Assembly (NCBI GenBank): GCA_035542155.1
Contig: DATKLX010000040.1
Span: 1-47,244 of the forward strand
Length of the DNA: 47,244 nucleotides
Source of the DNA: DATKLX01 sp035542155
GTDB lineage: Bacteria > Chloroflexota > Anaerolineae > Anaerolineales > Anaerolineaceae
Reading direction: 5' to 3'
In this document: positions 1 to 8,340 of the stretch, one piece after another
How positions within the stretch are numbered: position 1 is the first letter of the stretch
Layout: every line of letters begins with the position of its first letter
The notes under the pieces: generated by a model
What the model was told of the DNA's origin: nothing
What the model saw: only the letters and a program-made list of their open reading frames with translations
Databases searched by the model: none
Made by a program: the position numbers and the translations under genes

Positions 1-994
1 AAGGGGTGCCATCCGGGCGAGTGCGCCCGTCCAACTCGGCGTATTTGTTCACCGTCTCGGGGCGCACGTCCACGTACAGGTAGCGCTGCCCGTTGATCCC
101 CTTGCCATCGCGGATCTCCAGGTACATGGCCCGGCTGACCACATCGCGCGAGGCCAGGTCCTTGACCCGGGGGGCGTATTTTTCCATAAAGCGCTCCCCG
201 AGGTTGTTGATCATCACCCCGCCCTCTCCGCGCACCGCTTCGGTGATCAGGATGCCCAGCTTGAGGATGCCGGTCGGGTGGAACTGGAAGAACTCCATAT
301 CCTCGGCGGGCAGGCCGCGCCGCAGGGTGATCGCGATTCCATCTCCCGAGTAGGCATAGGCGTTGGAGGTAATCTCCCAGATCCGGCCGTGCCCACCGGT
401 GGCGATAATCACCGCTTTGGAATGGAACACATGCAGCTCCCCGGTCGCCAGCTCCACCGCCACGACCCCGGCCGCCGCCCCATTGACCATCAACAGGTCG
501 ATGACCTGAAATTCATCGAAAAAATTGATCTGGTTTTTGATGCATTGCTGGTACAACGTCTGCAGGATCATGTGCCCCGTTCGGTCGGCGGCATAACAGG
601 AACGGCGAACGGGCTTGCCGGTGATGTTATTGGTATGGCCGCCAAAGGGGCGTTGAGCGATGCGACCCTCCGGGGTGCGCGAAAACGGCAGGCCCATGTG
701 CTCAAGATCGTAGACGGCCTGCACCGCTTCCTCGCACATAAACTCAATCGCGTCCTGGTCGCCCATATAGTCACTGCCTTTGACCGTGTCGTAGGTGTGC
801 CACTCGGGGTGATCCTCTTCGAGGTTCCCCAGCGCCGCGCCGACGCCCCCCTGCGCCGCCCCCGTATGCGAGCGCGATGGATACAGCTTGCTCAGCACGG
901 CAGTTTTGGCCCCTTGCGAGGCGTTCATGGCGGCCATCAGGCCCGCGCCGCCTCCGCCGACGACGATGATATCAAATTGATGGTTCTGTGTCAT
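1..994 (-). CDS. sdhA: Succinate dehydrogenase/fumarate reductase flavoprotein subunit (3' end outside window)
   Basis: This subunit oxidises succinate to fumarate on a covalently bound FAD at the cytoplasmic face of the membrane complex. About 331 codons are present. The start ATG (992-994) follows a GGGAGAAGG ribosome site, and the C-terminus lies beyond base 1. The N-terminus has the dinucleotide-binding stretch VVGGGGAGLMAA, then SHTGAAQGG, whose His is the usual FAD attachment residue. Further along are RRSCYAADRTGH and FFQFHPTGI, both typical of the SdhA/FrdA family. It lies 38 bases after sdhD in a sdhC-sdhD-sdhA operon. No iron-sulfur subunit is visible, so sdhB is presumably beyond the left edge. 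Sequence alone does not settle whether the complex runs as succinate dehydrogenase or fumarate reductase. Confidence 0.95.
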   Translation of the reverse strand, partial: MTQNHQFDIIVVGGGGAGLMAAMNASQGAKTAVLSKLYPSRSHTGAAQGGVGAALGNLEEDHPEWHTYDTVKGSDYMGDQDAIEFMCEEAVQAVYDLEHMGLPFSRTPEGRIAQRPFGGHTNNITGKPVRRSCYAADRTGHMILQTLYQQCIKNQINFFDEFQVIDLLMVNGAAAGVVAVELATGELHVFHSKAVIIATGGHGRIWEITSNAYAYSGDGIAITLRRGLPAEDMEFFQFHPTGILKLGILITEAVRGEGGVMINNLGERFMEKYAPRVKDLASRDVVSRAMYLEIRDGKGINGQRYLYVDVRPETVNKYAELDGRTRPDGTP

Positions 995-1032
995 CTACCT
1001 TCTCCCTGGTTGTCATGAGATCTCGAAACGGT

Positions 1033-1437
1033 TCATGGTTTTCGCACGCCCCCAATGATCGCCACAGCGCCGATCAAGGTGATCACCAGCCAGAGGAGAA
1101 AAAGGATCCAGGCGATCAACCGGCGTACCCCCTCTCCGTGGACATAATCGTCCAGGACCTGGCGGAGGCCGTTCATTCCGTGCGCGAAAGCAAAGGCCAG
1201 GAGGAGGATGTCGTACACCCGCCATCCCAGGCTTGCCCAGCGCAGGGCGACGTAATCCAGATCGATGCGGTGCACACCGACCAGGACATCCTGGATGATG
1301 ACGTGGATCCAGGCCAGGGGGATGAGCAGGAACGCGCTGTAGCGCATCCATTTCCAGGCCACGTTCTCGTAAGTCTGGCGGACGTGGACTTCGCGAACCG
1401 ACGCTTTGCCAGGCATTTGATCTGTAACGGTTGCCAT
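1033..1437 (-). CDS. sdhD: Succinate dehydrogenase hydrophobic membrane anchor subunit
   Basis: A 134-residue membrane protein with three predicted helices, one of the two anchors that bind quinone and haem b in succinate dehydrogenase. I chose the ATG at 1435-1437 (MATVTDQ) because the longer open frame upstream runs into sdhC. A polar N-terminus of about 35 residues is followed by membrane segments around residues 35-55, 70-90 and 105-130. His in the first helix (AWIHVIIQD) and in AFAHGMNGLRQV fits quinone or haem-binding positions of the family; the second matches FYHGVNGLR in the SdhC partner. It lies 8 bases after sdhC and 38 bases before sdhA. Small anchors diverge strongly, so the call rests on context as much as on sequence. 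Confidence 0.85.
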   Translation of the reverse strand: MATVTDQMPGKASVREVHVRQTYENVAWKWMRYSAFLLIPLAWIHVIIQDVLVGVHRIDLDYVALRWASLGWRVYDILLLAFAFAHGMNGLRQVLDDYVHGEGVRRLIAWILFLLWLVITLIGAVAIIGGVRKP

Positions 1438-1445
1438 AGGGCCTC

Positions 1446-1865
1446 TTATCCGCCAAACAGGCCGTAATTGTGAATTAACAGGTTCCGACCCATGATAAAC
1501 GCCGCGGGGAGAAAAATCACCAGCGTGATCCCCAGTGTCCATAACACCGACATGCGCTCCGAGGGGATGGTCCAGCCCCTGGGAGCGAACATGTCGAAAA
1601 AGGCAATCCGCAGGCCGTTGACCCCATGGTAAAAAACGCTGAAGATCAGCGCCATCTCGCCGATTCCAAACAGGGTGCTCTGGTAAATCTTGATCGCCTC
1701 AGGGTAAAGACTCGGAAAAAAATAAACGGTAGCGGTATCCAGAATGTGAACCGTCAGAAACAGCAGCGTACCCAGCCCGGTCAGGCGGTGGAGCAGAAAA
1801 CTCCAATGCCCTTCCCGGCCCCTGTAGTTTGCGTAACCGGTGAAAGCGGTTCGAAGAGAAGACAT
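1446..1865 (-). CDS. sdhC: Succinate dehydrogenase cytochrome b556 subunit
   Basis: A 139-residue, three-helix membrane anchor that starts the sdhC-sdhD-sdhA operon. The start ATG (1863-1865) has a strong AAAGGAGG ribosome site. The stretch SFLLHRLTGLG corresponds to the quinone-site region of SdhC, and LTVHILDT carries the His expected to ligate haem b. A third conserved-looking His is in FYHGVNGLRIAFFD. Helices lie around residues 25-45, 65-90 and 105-130. With SdhD it would pass electrons between the flavoprotein/iron-sulfur arm and the quinone pool. It is transcribed away from the gene at 2075 from a shared 209-base intergenic region. Confidence 0.9.
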   Translation of the reverse strand: MSSLRTAFTGYANYRGREGHWSFLLHRLTGLGTLLFLTVHILDTATVYFFPSLYPEAIKIYQSTLFGIGEMALIFSVFYHGVNGLRIAFFDMFAPRGWTIPSERMSVLWTLGITLVIFLPAAFIMGRNLLIHNYGLFGG

Positions 1866-1897
1866 TCAATCCTCCTTTGGTGAGAGCGAATGAAAAA

Positions 1898-1906
1898 ATT
1901 GTAGCA
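1898..1906 (-). promoter_or_regulatory. Extended -10 promoter for sdhCDA
   Basis: On the minus strand the nonamer reads TGCTACAAT, an extended -10 element (TGn plus TACAAT). It lies about 33 bases before the sdhC start. No convincing -35 hexamer sits 17 bases upstream. Confidence 0.4.
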
Positions 1907-1961
1907 TAATTCGGGATATGTTACCTGAAATTGTCGAATAGCCCTTTCCCCGGGAAGATTC

Positions 1962-1970
1962 TGGTATACT
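1962..1970 (+). promoter_or_regulatory. Extended -10 promoter for the gene at 2075
   Basis: TGGTATACT is an extended -10 box with no clear -35. It would give a leader of about 100 bases before the ATG at 2075. It forms a divergent pair with the sdhC promoter 60 bases away. Confidence 0.4.
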
Positions 1971-2074
1971 TTAAGAACCTTGGTTCACCGTTGGATACCA
2001 TTTGGAGAGACGCGGGCAGTTGCGAGGGGGCATTAACGGACGATCATCGCAGGAAGAAACTGGAGGAGTCAACC

Positions 2075-3043
2075 ATGCGGAAATGGATTTTCGCTCTGGG
2101 ATTTGTTGCGCTGGCGCTTTTCATGCCTGGAAAAGCTGCTCTCGCCCAGACCGCCTACCCTCCACCCGCCTCTCCTCCACCAGCGCAAACGACCGGAGGG
2201 ATCACCCTGTCCAACCTTGAAATCGATTTGTGGCCAGAATACGACCGGCCCAGCGTCCTGGTGATTTACCACCTGGTCATGGCTCAGGGAGCCCAACTGC
2301 CGGCCAGCCTGGCGTTGCACATCCCCGCTGAAAGCGGTGACCCATATAACGTGGCCTACCGGGACACGGATGGGCTCCTGTACAACATCGCTTACACTCG
2401 CTCGATCGAGGGTCCCTGGGCGACCATCCACTTCACCGCTCCGACCAACGAAATCCAGTTCGAGTATTACGATCCCGGCCTGAAGAAAAACGGCGCGAAC
2501 CGGTCGTACTCCTACCAATGGCCCGGGGACTACGCCATCACCTCGCTGGCCATCCAGGTCCAGCAGCCGGTTTCGGCTTCGAACATGCAAATCACCCCGG
2601 CGCTGGGCAGCCCATTGACCGGGGACAGCAACCTGCTGTATTACAAATCGGTTGTGGGATCCGCCGCCCAGGGAGAAACTTTCGCGGTCTCGTTTTCGTA
2701 TCAGAAGTCAAACGATGACCTGAGCGCCCAGTCGCTGAAAGTCCAGCCGGCAACCCCGATCAACGACCAGACTCCCGGGCGGACGACCATTAACCAGATA
2801 TACCCCTGGCTGATCGGAGCCGTGGGAGTCCTGCTGATCACCGGCGGCTGGTGGTACTGGCAGTCCGGGCAGACTTTAAGGCCGCGAGCCTCCGGACGTA
2901 AACGGCATGACCCCGCCCAGGAAGCCGGGCGCGATCCGGATACCGACGACGCGGACGTGTACTGCCACCAGTGCGGCAAGCGCGCCGCCCCGGGAGACAT
3001 CTACTGCCGGGCCTGCGGCGCCCGCCTGCGCCGCGGGGAATAA
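2075..3043 (+). CDS. Exported membrane-anchored protein with C-terminal zinc ribbon, function unknown
   Basis: A 322-residue protein I do not recognise. The start at 2075 is preferred over an upstream in-frame ATG at 1931 because it has a GGAGGAG ribosome site and opens a clear signal peptide ending near ALAQ (residue 25). A Pro-rich linker (about 28-42) leads into a beta-rich extracytoplasmic domain (about 45-235). A single membrane helix follows (about 247-267), then a basic tail ending in a treble-clef/zinc-ribbon pair, CHQCG and CRACG, in the cytoplasm. The layout suggests a sensor or assembly factor spanning the membrane, but nothing fixes a role. It converges tail to tail with the cytochrome gene at 3051, leaving 7 bases between the stops. 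Confidence 0.8.
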   Translation: MRKWIFALGFVALALFMPGKAALAQTAYPPPASPPPAQTTGGITLSNLEIDLWPEYDRPSVLVIYHLVMAQGAQLPASLALHIPAESGDPYNVAYRDTDGLLYNIAYTRSIEGPWATIHFTAPTNEIQFEYYDPGLKKNGANRSYSYQWPGDYAITSLAIQVQQPVSASNMQITPALGSPLTGDSNLLYYKSVVGSAAQGETFAVSFSYQKSNDDLSAQSLKVQPATPINDQTPGRTTINQIYPWLIGAVGVLLITGGWWYWQSGQTLRPRASGRKRHDPAQEAGRDPDTDDADVYCHQCGKRAAPGDIYCRACGARLRRGE

Positions 3044-3050
3044 GCGAAAT

Positions 3051-4238
3051 TTATTTCTCCGGAGCGTTCTTGTCGATCCACTCTTTGACCAGCTCGAGCT
3101 CGCCCGGGGAGAATTTTCCCGGGTGGCTGCCGGCCTGGATCACCACCAGCGGGCTGGTATCCGCGCTGCCCGGGATCACCACCGCGCCCTTCGCGCCACC
3201 CTTCATCAGGTCCGCATAGCTCTTGACCGACAAGCCGCCGGAGCTCCCATGGCAGGCTCCGCAGCGCTGCTGGAACAGGCTCCCAACCTGGCCTTCCCAG
3301 GTCAACGCGGCAGAGCCCCCGGAAACCTGGGCGACCGCTGTGGGTAGCGGCGGCGCCGTGGGAATGGGCGTCGGCGTCTGCGGCGCGTACACCTGGACGG
3401 TTTCTACGGGCGGGACTGTCGCGACCGACGTCGCTTCGAAGGTCAACAGTTCATAAATTCCCACCAGAAGGGCTATCGTGAGCACGCCCGCGACAGGAAT
3501 GTATATCCGCCTGCGCCGAGAGACCGCCGCCTCAATAACGGGTGGGTCGCCGGCTTCCAGCTCCTTCAGCTCGAGGGGATGCTCATCCTCCATTTCCTCG
3601 CGGCTCATTTTCCCCGTGAACATGCTCGTATTGAACTGGCGCAGGTGCACGTTGTAGAAATGCCAGATCAGGATCCCCAGGAAAGCGAGCAGGGCTTCCG
3701 AACCGTGAGCCGCTTTGGCCGCCGGGATCACTTCCCCGGGCAGCGAACTGGCAGTCGCGATCGGGTTCCACATCGTCAGGCCAGTCAAGATCATGATCAC
3801 CGACCCCCATATCATCGCCCAGTATTCCAGCTTTTCTTCAAAGGAAAACCGCCCGGCCTTTGGACGGCGCTTCGCGATCCCCAGGTTGTAGAGGAACGCC
3901 TGCAGCGCGTCGGTCACGTCCTTTGTACCCGGGATCATGCTCATTCCCATCCGGCGTACGATCAATTTGTATCCCAGAGAGACCACGTGATAGACGATCT
4001 CCAGGATGAACACCGTCGCCGCGATGCGGTGGATGATCCGCACGGTCTCAATTCCACCCAAAGCTGCGATGATCGCCTCGGCCCAGGGAGCGCCCGCGTA
4101 TTTCTGCGGCAGGCCGGTCAGGCAGAGGATGGTAAACGAAGCCATCAGGAGAATGTGTTCGATCCGCTCATCGATCGTAAAGCGGATGTAAGTCCTGGTC
4201 CCAGTCTTGGCTTCAGTCTTTTGGTTGGGCTGGCTCAT
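3051..4238 (-). CDS. Membrane cytochrome b (FdnI/NapC-partner-like) fused to a C-terminal c-type cytochrome domain
   Basis: A 395-residue protein with four N-terminal membrane helices (about 28-45, 70-90, 138-155, 178-198). His28, His70, His84, His178, His193 and His198 lie at helix ends, as in dihaem cytochrome b subunits of the formate-dehydrogenase-gamma/b561 type. A charged cytoplasmic loop (about 205-242) is followed by a fifth helix (about 245-263) and a Pro/Thr linker. The tail domain holds one haem motif, CGACH (326-330), with the phrase SYADLMKGG. The likely role is oxidising or reducing quinol and passing electrons through haem b to the c-type haem outside the membrane. It overlaps the nonahaem gene by 4 bases (ATGA), so the two are translationally coupled. 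Its tail resembles the tail of the protein at 8341-10071. Confidence 0.88.
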   Translation of the reverse strand: MSQPNQKTEAKTGTRTYIRFTIDERIEHILLMASFTILCLTGLPQKYAGAPWAEAIIAALGGIETVRIIHRIAATVFILEIVYHVVSLGYKLIVRRMGMSMIPGTKDVTDALQAFLYNLGIAKRRPKAGRFSFEEKLEYWAMIWGSVIMILTGLTMWNPIATASSLPGEVIPAAKAAHGSEALLAFLGILIWHFYNVHLRQFNTSMFTGKMSREEMEDEHPLELKELEAGDPPVIEAAVSRRRRIYIPVAGVLTIALLVGIYELLTFEATSVATVPPVETVQVYAPQTPTPIPTAPPLPTAVAQVSGGSAALTWEGQVGSLFQQRCGACHGSSGGLSVKSYADLMKGGAKGAVVIPGSADTSPLVVIQAGSHPGKFSPGELELVKEWIDKNAPEK

Positions 4239-5446
4239 GAGTGGCTGGCTCCTTTCCGGCGTTCAATCGTCCGCCGGATAAAATCGCTGATTACAAACAC
4301 GATCATGCCGCCGATCACCAGCGGGATCAGGATGTTGTAAAAGACCTGGACGAAATACACCAGGGGCGTGGTCTGCGGGTTCGGGGTGTAATGGCTCAAC
4401 CAGGACGCCGGGAAATTCTCAGTCGCGCCGGGATGGCAGCGCTTGCAGGTCGCCAGCAGGTTCTGTTTGATCTTCAGGCCGCGCTGCAGGTCGCCCACCT
4501 GGGCGATATTGTGCGCTCCGTGGCAGTCGAAGCAGACCGGTTTGTTGCTTGCCTGATCCGGGCTTTGCTTCTGGAAAAGGGTCACGGTGGTCCCGTGGAA
4601 ATCGGCGACGTAGGTGTTCAAGACGTTGGTCGAGAGCCCGTATTTGGCCATCTTCACCTTGTCGGTGTGACAGCCGGCGCATAACTGCGGCGAATTGAGA
4701 CGGAACCTGGCCGTGGTGGGATCGGGGATGTTGTGGACGCCGTGGCAATCCGTGCAGACCGGCACGTCCAGGTTGCCGGTGGAGAGAAGCAACCGGCCGT
4801 GGGCGCTGGAGCCGTATTCCTGGAAAATCTGGCTGTGGCACCTGGCGCAGGTATAGGGGATCTTGATCCGTTCCTCCGCCTTGATGCTCCCGGTCAGCGG
4901 ATTGGTCAGAGTGGGCTGCTCGTGGGCGTTGTGGCAGTCCGAGCAGACCGCCGCGTTCTTATTCCCATTCGCAATGGCATGCTGGTGGACGCTGTCAGCA
5001 GCCTGGCGGTATTTTTCCTCATGGCATTTCTGGCAGACCTGGTAGAAGTTCAGGGCAACGTCGCGCAAGTCCTGTGCGAAAAACTCCGGGTGTGGGTACC
5101 CATGGATGTCGGTGTGGCAATCTGTGCAGCCAACCTGGTTGACCCCATGAGTCGACCCGAGAAAATGGCTTTTATCGATGGTGATGCTGAGCAGGCTTCC
5201 ATCCGGCAGAGTCATCGTCTGGCCCGGCTTCTCGTGGCACTCCAGGCAGGAGAGGTTGTCCTTCTGGGCTGGCTTCGCCGGCGCCGGGGTGCTCGCTGTT
5301 GGAGCAGAAGCGTCCGGGCTCACCGGATTAGCGCCCGAGGCCACGCTCGCTGGACCGAATAGTATGCTCGCGATCAGGATGACCGCCAGAGTCAGCAGCA
5401 TAACAGGGATCTTCCACGAAAGAAATGGGGATTTTGTTCCCGTCAT
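4235..5446 (-). CDS. Nonahaem c-type cytochrome with N- and C-terminal membrane segments
   Basis: A 403-residue exported cytochrome. Nine CxxCH motifs start near residues 67, 107, 138, 168, 200, 231, 256, 305 and 334. Several are followed by GxH or AH (CHGVHN, CHGAHN, CHNAHE), typical of cytochrome c3/NrfB-like or doubled-CxxCH folds with bis-His haems. The N-terminus has a hydrophobic signal or anchor (about 13-31) and an Ala/Pro linker. A C-terminal helix (about 361-388) ends in a basic cytoplasmic tail. The ATG at 5446 has a GGAG site. It is the first gene of a two-gene unit with the cytochrome b at 3051-4238 and would receive electrons from, or give them to, that protein. No substrate-reductase haem motif (such as CxxCK) is seen, so an electron-carrier role is favoured. 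Confidence 0.92.
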   Translation of the reverse strand: MTGTKSPFLSWKIPVMLLTLAVILIASILFGPASVASGANPVSPDASAPTASTPAPAKPAQKDNLSCLECHEKPGQTMTLPDGSLLSITIDKSHFLGSTHGVNQVGCTDCHTDIHGYPHPEFFAQDLRDVALNFYQVCQKCHEEKYRQAADSVHQHAIANGNKNAAVCSDCHNAHEQPTLTNPLTGSIKAEERIKIPYTCARCHSQIFQEYGSSAHGRLLLSTGNLDVPVCTDCHGVHNIPDPTTARFRLNSPQLCAGCHTDKVKMAKYGLSTNVLNTYVADFHGTTVTLFQKQSPDQASNKPVCFDCHGAHNIAQVGDLQRGLKIKQNLLATCKRCHPGATENFPASWLSHYTPNPQTTPLVYFVQVFYNILIPLVIGGMIVFVISDFIRRTIERRKGASHS

Positions 5447-5910
5447 TGATCATTTCTCCGGACTCCAGGATGGTGGTAGGAACCACAACGGAAATTGTTA
5501 AATACTGCTCATTTGAATTGCACAATTACGACTTTTCTACGTATTTTACTGTCTTTAGAGAGGATTATTATACCTGAGAACTTCGGAATGAAACAGCCAT
5601 CGGAATTATTTATTTTCCTCCTTCCGACAGCAGAAGCGAGCCCGATAGACTAAAAACCTGAAGTAAATAATTCGCGCTGGAAACCGGTCGCAGCGAATTC
5701 CCAAGAATTCTAGTCCGAATCACCGGATTAGAGGCAGATAAATTAAACCTAAATCTTGTATTAAAGCCTTAATTGTTATAAAATAATCTTCATTCAGCAT
5801 TATCAATATCGGTAAAAAAACGAATAGACAGAAGGAGGTGATGGCCCCCACAGACCCGGTATTTGCTCCTATCCATGCAAGTCTTGTATCGATCAATCAG
5901 GAGAATGCCA
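5447..5910. other. Divergent intergenic region between two cytochrome units
   Basis: An AT-rich 464-base stretch with no credible gene. On the minus strand TATAAT (5567-5572) is a likely -10 for the nonahaem unit, without a clear -35. On the plus strand a promoter-like pair lies at 5756-5784. A purine-rich AAGGAGG near 5832-5838 is followed by ATG codons in a frame that does not belong to the cytochrome; I treat that as leader sequence rather than a gene. Confidence 0.6.
5756..5784 (+). promoter_or_regulatory. Sigma-70-like promoter for the decahaem cytochrome gene
   Basis: TTGTAT (5756-5761) and TAAAAT (5779-5784) are separated by 17 bases in an AT-rich stretch. The predicted transcript would have a leader of about 120 bases before the ATG at 5911. 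Confidence 0.4.
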
Positions 5911-8199
5911 ATGCATCGAGTGAGAAATCTGTCATTCATCCTCGTGCTGGTCGCCATCGGGATTCTGATTACCGCCTGTTCGACGTCTCCCACTGCAGCT
6001 CCAGTACAACCTCCGACGCCAACCCCGGCGGTACAGGTTCAACCGACCGAGCCTCCAGCGCCTACCCAGGGAACTGAGCCAACCGCAGCGGCCGCTGCGG
6101 CTTCCGGCCCGGCTGTCCCGTTCCTCGATTTGTGGACCAAATCGCCCCATAACGACGCCGCCAGTGAGCCGTTCAAGCACTGGGATACCACCGCTGACAA
6201 AATGGTTCCCGCTGACTGCGCCCGCTGCCACAGCACCACCGGCTATAAAGACTTCCTGGGCGCGGATGGTTCGGCGCCCGACGTGGTCGATAAGCCGGTC
6301 CCGATCGGCGAAACGATCCAGTGCACCGCCTGCCACAACGACAAGACCCTGTCTTTGACCAGCGTCAAGTTCCTCTCCGGCGTCGAGATCAAGAACCTCG
6401 GCCCGGAAGCGCGCTGCATGGAATGCCACCAGGGCCGGGCGACCAAGAAACAGATCGACGATCAAATTGCCAAGTTCAAAGCCGAAGACCCCGACAAAGT
6501 AGTCGAGCCGATCAAGAATGGCGATCAGACCACCAGGTTTGGCTTCATCAACGTCCACTATTTCGCCGCCGCGCTGACCCTCTACGGCACCGAGGTCAAA
6601 GGCGGCTATGAATATGAAGGACACCTGTACGAAGTCAAAAACCAGCACGTCGACGGCAAGAACACCTGCGTGGGCTGCCACAACCCCCACACCACTCAGG
6701 TGCGCATCGACGAGTGCGCCCAATGCCACACGAACGTCAAAACGGTCGATGACCTCAAGAACGTCCGCGAGGTGTCATCCGCGCTCGACTACAACGGCAA
6801 CGGCGACGTCAAAGAAGGGATCTATTACGAGCTGAAAGGCATGCAAGATACCTTGCTGAAGAGCATCCAGGGCTACGCCAAGGATGTCGCCGGCATGGGC
6901 ATCGTCTACGACGCGGTTACCTATCCCTACTTCCTCCAGGACAAAGGCAACACCGGCCAGGCGGATAAGGACGACAAAGGCAATCCGATTGCCTATGCCA
7001 ACTGGACCCCGCGCCTGCTCAAAGCCGCCTACAACTACCAGGTCTCCGTCAAGGATCCCGGCGCTTTTGCCCACAACTCCCGCTACATCATCGAGCTGCT
7101 CTACGACTCCATTGCCGACCTCAACGAAAAGCTCTCCGCCAAGGTCGATATGAGCAAGATGCACCGTGATGACGCCGGCCACTTCGCCGGTAACACCATG
7201 CCCTTCCGCGATTGGGATGCCGCGGGCGAAGTCCCGGCAGCCTGCGCCAAATGCCACAGCGCCGATGGGCTGCCCACGTTCATCCACAACGCAGGCACTG
7301 AGGTCGTCACGAAATCGGGCGTGCAGATCACCGGCATCGTCGGCGAGCCCCCGGCCAACGGGTTTAAATGCACCACCTGCCATGACGAGGCGAACTTCCC
7401 CAACCGCCTGGCGGTCTCAACCGTCCCCTTCCCCTCGGGCGTTTCGCTCACCTTCAGCACCGAAAAAGATGAAAACGGCAACCTGAAACCGGTGGACGCT
7501 AACCTGTGCATCGAATGCCACCAGGGACGCGAGTCGACGGTCACCTTGAACAACGCGCTGGCGAATTTCAAGGATGCCGACAAACCCGATCCTGCCATCC
7601 GCTTCCGCAACGTGCACTACTTTGCCGCGGGCGCGACCCTCTTTGGCACCGACGCCAAAGGCATCTACGAATACGACGGGAAGAAGTACGTTGGGCGGAA
7701 CATGCACGTGGATGGCTTTACCACCTGCGTGGACTGCCACGACCAGCACGCTCTGACGGTCAAGACCGATGCCTGCAAGGGCTGCCACAAGGTGGATGAC
7801 CCCAAGCAAATCCGCATGTCCAAGGAGAACTACGACGGCAGCAAAGACGCCAACGAGCCCATGTACCAGGTAGTCGAGACCTTCAAGAAACGCCTCTACG
7901 ATGGCATCGTGAAGTACGCCCATGACAAAGCCAAGCTGGGCATCGTCTACGACGCCGCAACCTACCCGTACTTCTTCGTGGATAAGGATGGTGATGGCAA
8001 GGCGGATCAAGACGATAAGGGTGCCAACATCGCCTACAACGCCTTCACCCCGCGCCTGCTCAAAGCTGCCTATAACTACCAATACTCGGTCAAAGACCCG
8101 GGCGGGTTCGCCCACAATCCAAAATACGTCCTCCAGGCCCTCTTCGACTCCATTCAGGACATTGGCGGCGATACCTCTGGATTGGTCCGGCCGCAGTAG
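5911..8199 (+). CDS. Decahaem c-type cytochrome lipoprotein made of two pentahaem repeats
   Basis: A 762-residue exported cytochrome. I start at 5911 because GGAG lies 7 bases upstream; in-frame ATGs at 5863 and 5905 have poorer sites. The lipobox LITAC puts the lipidated Cys at residue 23, followed by a Pro/Thr/Ala linker to about residue 68. Ten CxxCH motifs start at 103, 138, 169, 253, 269 and again at 445, 487, 533, 606, 622. The halves repeat each other: CHQGR, NVHYFAA, KDPGxFAHN and TPRLLKAAYNYQ occur in both. The second half carries DKDGDGKADQDD (near 691), a match to a calcium-binding EF-hand loop; the first half has a weaker counterpart. It likely stores or conducts electrons on the outer side of the cytoplasmic membrane, with the NapC-like protein downstream as partner. 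No exact family name is claimed. Confidence 0.93.
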   Translation: MHRVRNLSFILVLVAIGILITACSTSPTAAPVQPPTPTPAVQVQPTEPPAPTQGTEPTAAAAAASGPAVPFLDLWTKSPHNDAASEPFKHWDTTADKMVPADCARCHSTTGYKDFLGADGSAPDVVDKPVPIGETIQCTACHNDKTLSLTSVKFLSGVEIKNLGPEARCMECHQGRATKKQIDDQIAKFKAEDPDKVVEPIKNGDQTTRFGFINVHYFAAALTLYGTEVKGGYEYEGHLYEVKNQHVDGKNTCVGCHNPHTTQVRIDECAQCHTNVKTVDDLKNVREVSSALDYNGNGDVKEGIYYELKGMQDTLLKSIQGYAKDVAGMGIVYDAVTYPYFLQDKGNTGQADKDDKGNPIAYANWTPRLLKAAYNYQVSVKDPGAFAHNSRYIIELLYDSIADLNEKLSAKVDMSKMHRDDAGHFAGNTMPFRDWDAAGEVPAACAKCHSADGLPTFIHNAGTEVVTKSGVQITGIVGEPPANGFKCTTCHDEANFPNRLAVSTVPFPSGVSLTFSTEKDENGNLKPVDANLCIECHQGRESTVTLNNALANFKDADKPDPAIRFRNVHYFAAGATLFGTDAKGIYEYDGKKYVGRNMHVDGFTTCVDCHDQHALTVKTDACKGCHKVDDPKQIRMSKENYDGSKDANEPMYQVVETFKKRLYDGIVKYAHDKAKLGIVYDAATYPYFFVDKDGDGKADQDDKGANIAYNAFTPRLLKAAYNYQYSVKDPGGFAHNPKYVLQALFDSIQDIGGDTSGLVRPQ

Positions 8200-8217
8200 C
8201 AATTTGAACAGAAAAAA

Positions 8218-8259
8218 GTTAAACACCCCGGGAACTGGTAAACTACCGGGGTGTTTAAC
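8218..8259 (+). terminator. Perfect 14-bp hairpin between two cytochrome genes
   Basis: Arms 8218-8231 and 8246-8259 are perfectly complementary around a 14-base loop. An A-run precedes the hairpin and only a short TT follows, so it would terminate better for minus-strand than for plus-strand transcripts. It may instead be an mRNA processing or stabilising hairpin that sets the ratio of the two cytochromes. Confidence 0.5.
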
Positions 8260-8340
8260 TTACGATAAGCTGCAAAACGTTGCCCAAAAATCACGGCTTT
8301 CCGTTTTCAACAGCGTTGTACAAGGGAGAATGAATAATTG

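Noticed and set aside
1931..2074. Longer N-terminus for the exported protein at 2075
   Set aside because: It would put 48 polar residues before a normal signal peptide and would start upstream of the predicted promoter.
4235..5446. Nitrite reductase (NrfA) or octahaem reductase identity for the nonahaem protein
   Set aside because: No CxxCK or other active-site haem motif is present; all nine motifs are plain CxxCH.
5838..6077. A 79-codon frame starting beside a good AAGGAGG sequence ahead of the decahaem gene
   Set aside because: Most of it overlaps the cytochrome in another frame and its product has no recognisable features; the purine run is more likely a leader coincidence.
6608..7610. 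Long open frames on the opposite strand and in other frames across the decahaem gene
   Set aside because: They follow from GC-rich codon bias, carry no ribosome sites, and the CxxCH-bearing frame is plainly the real one.
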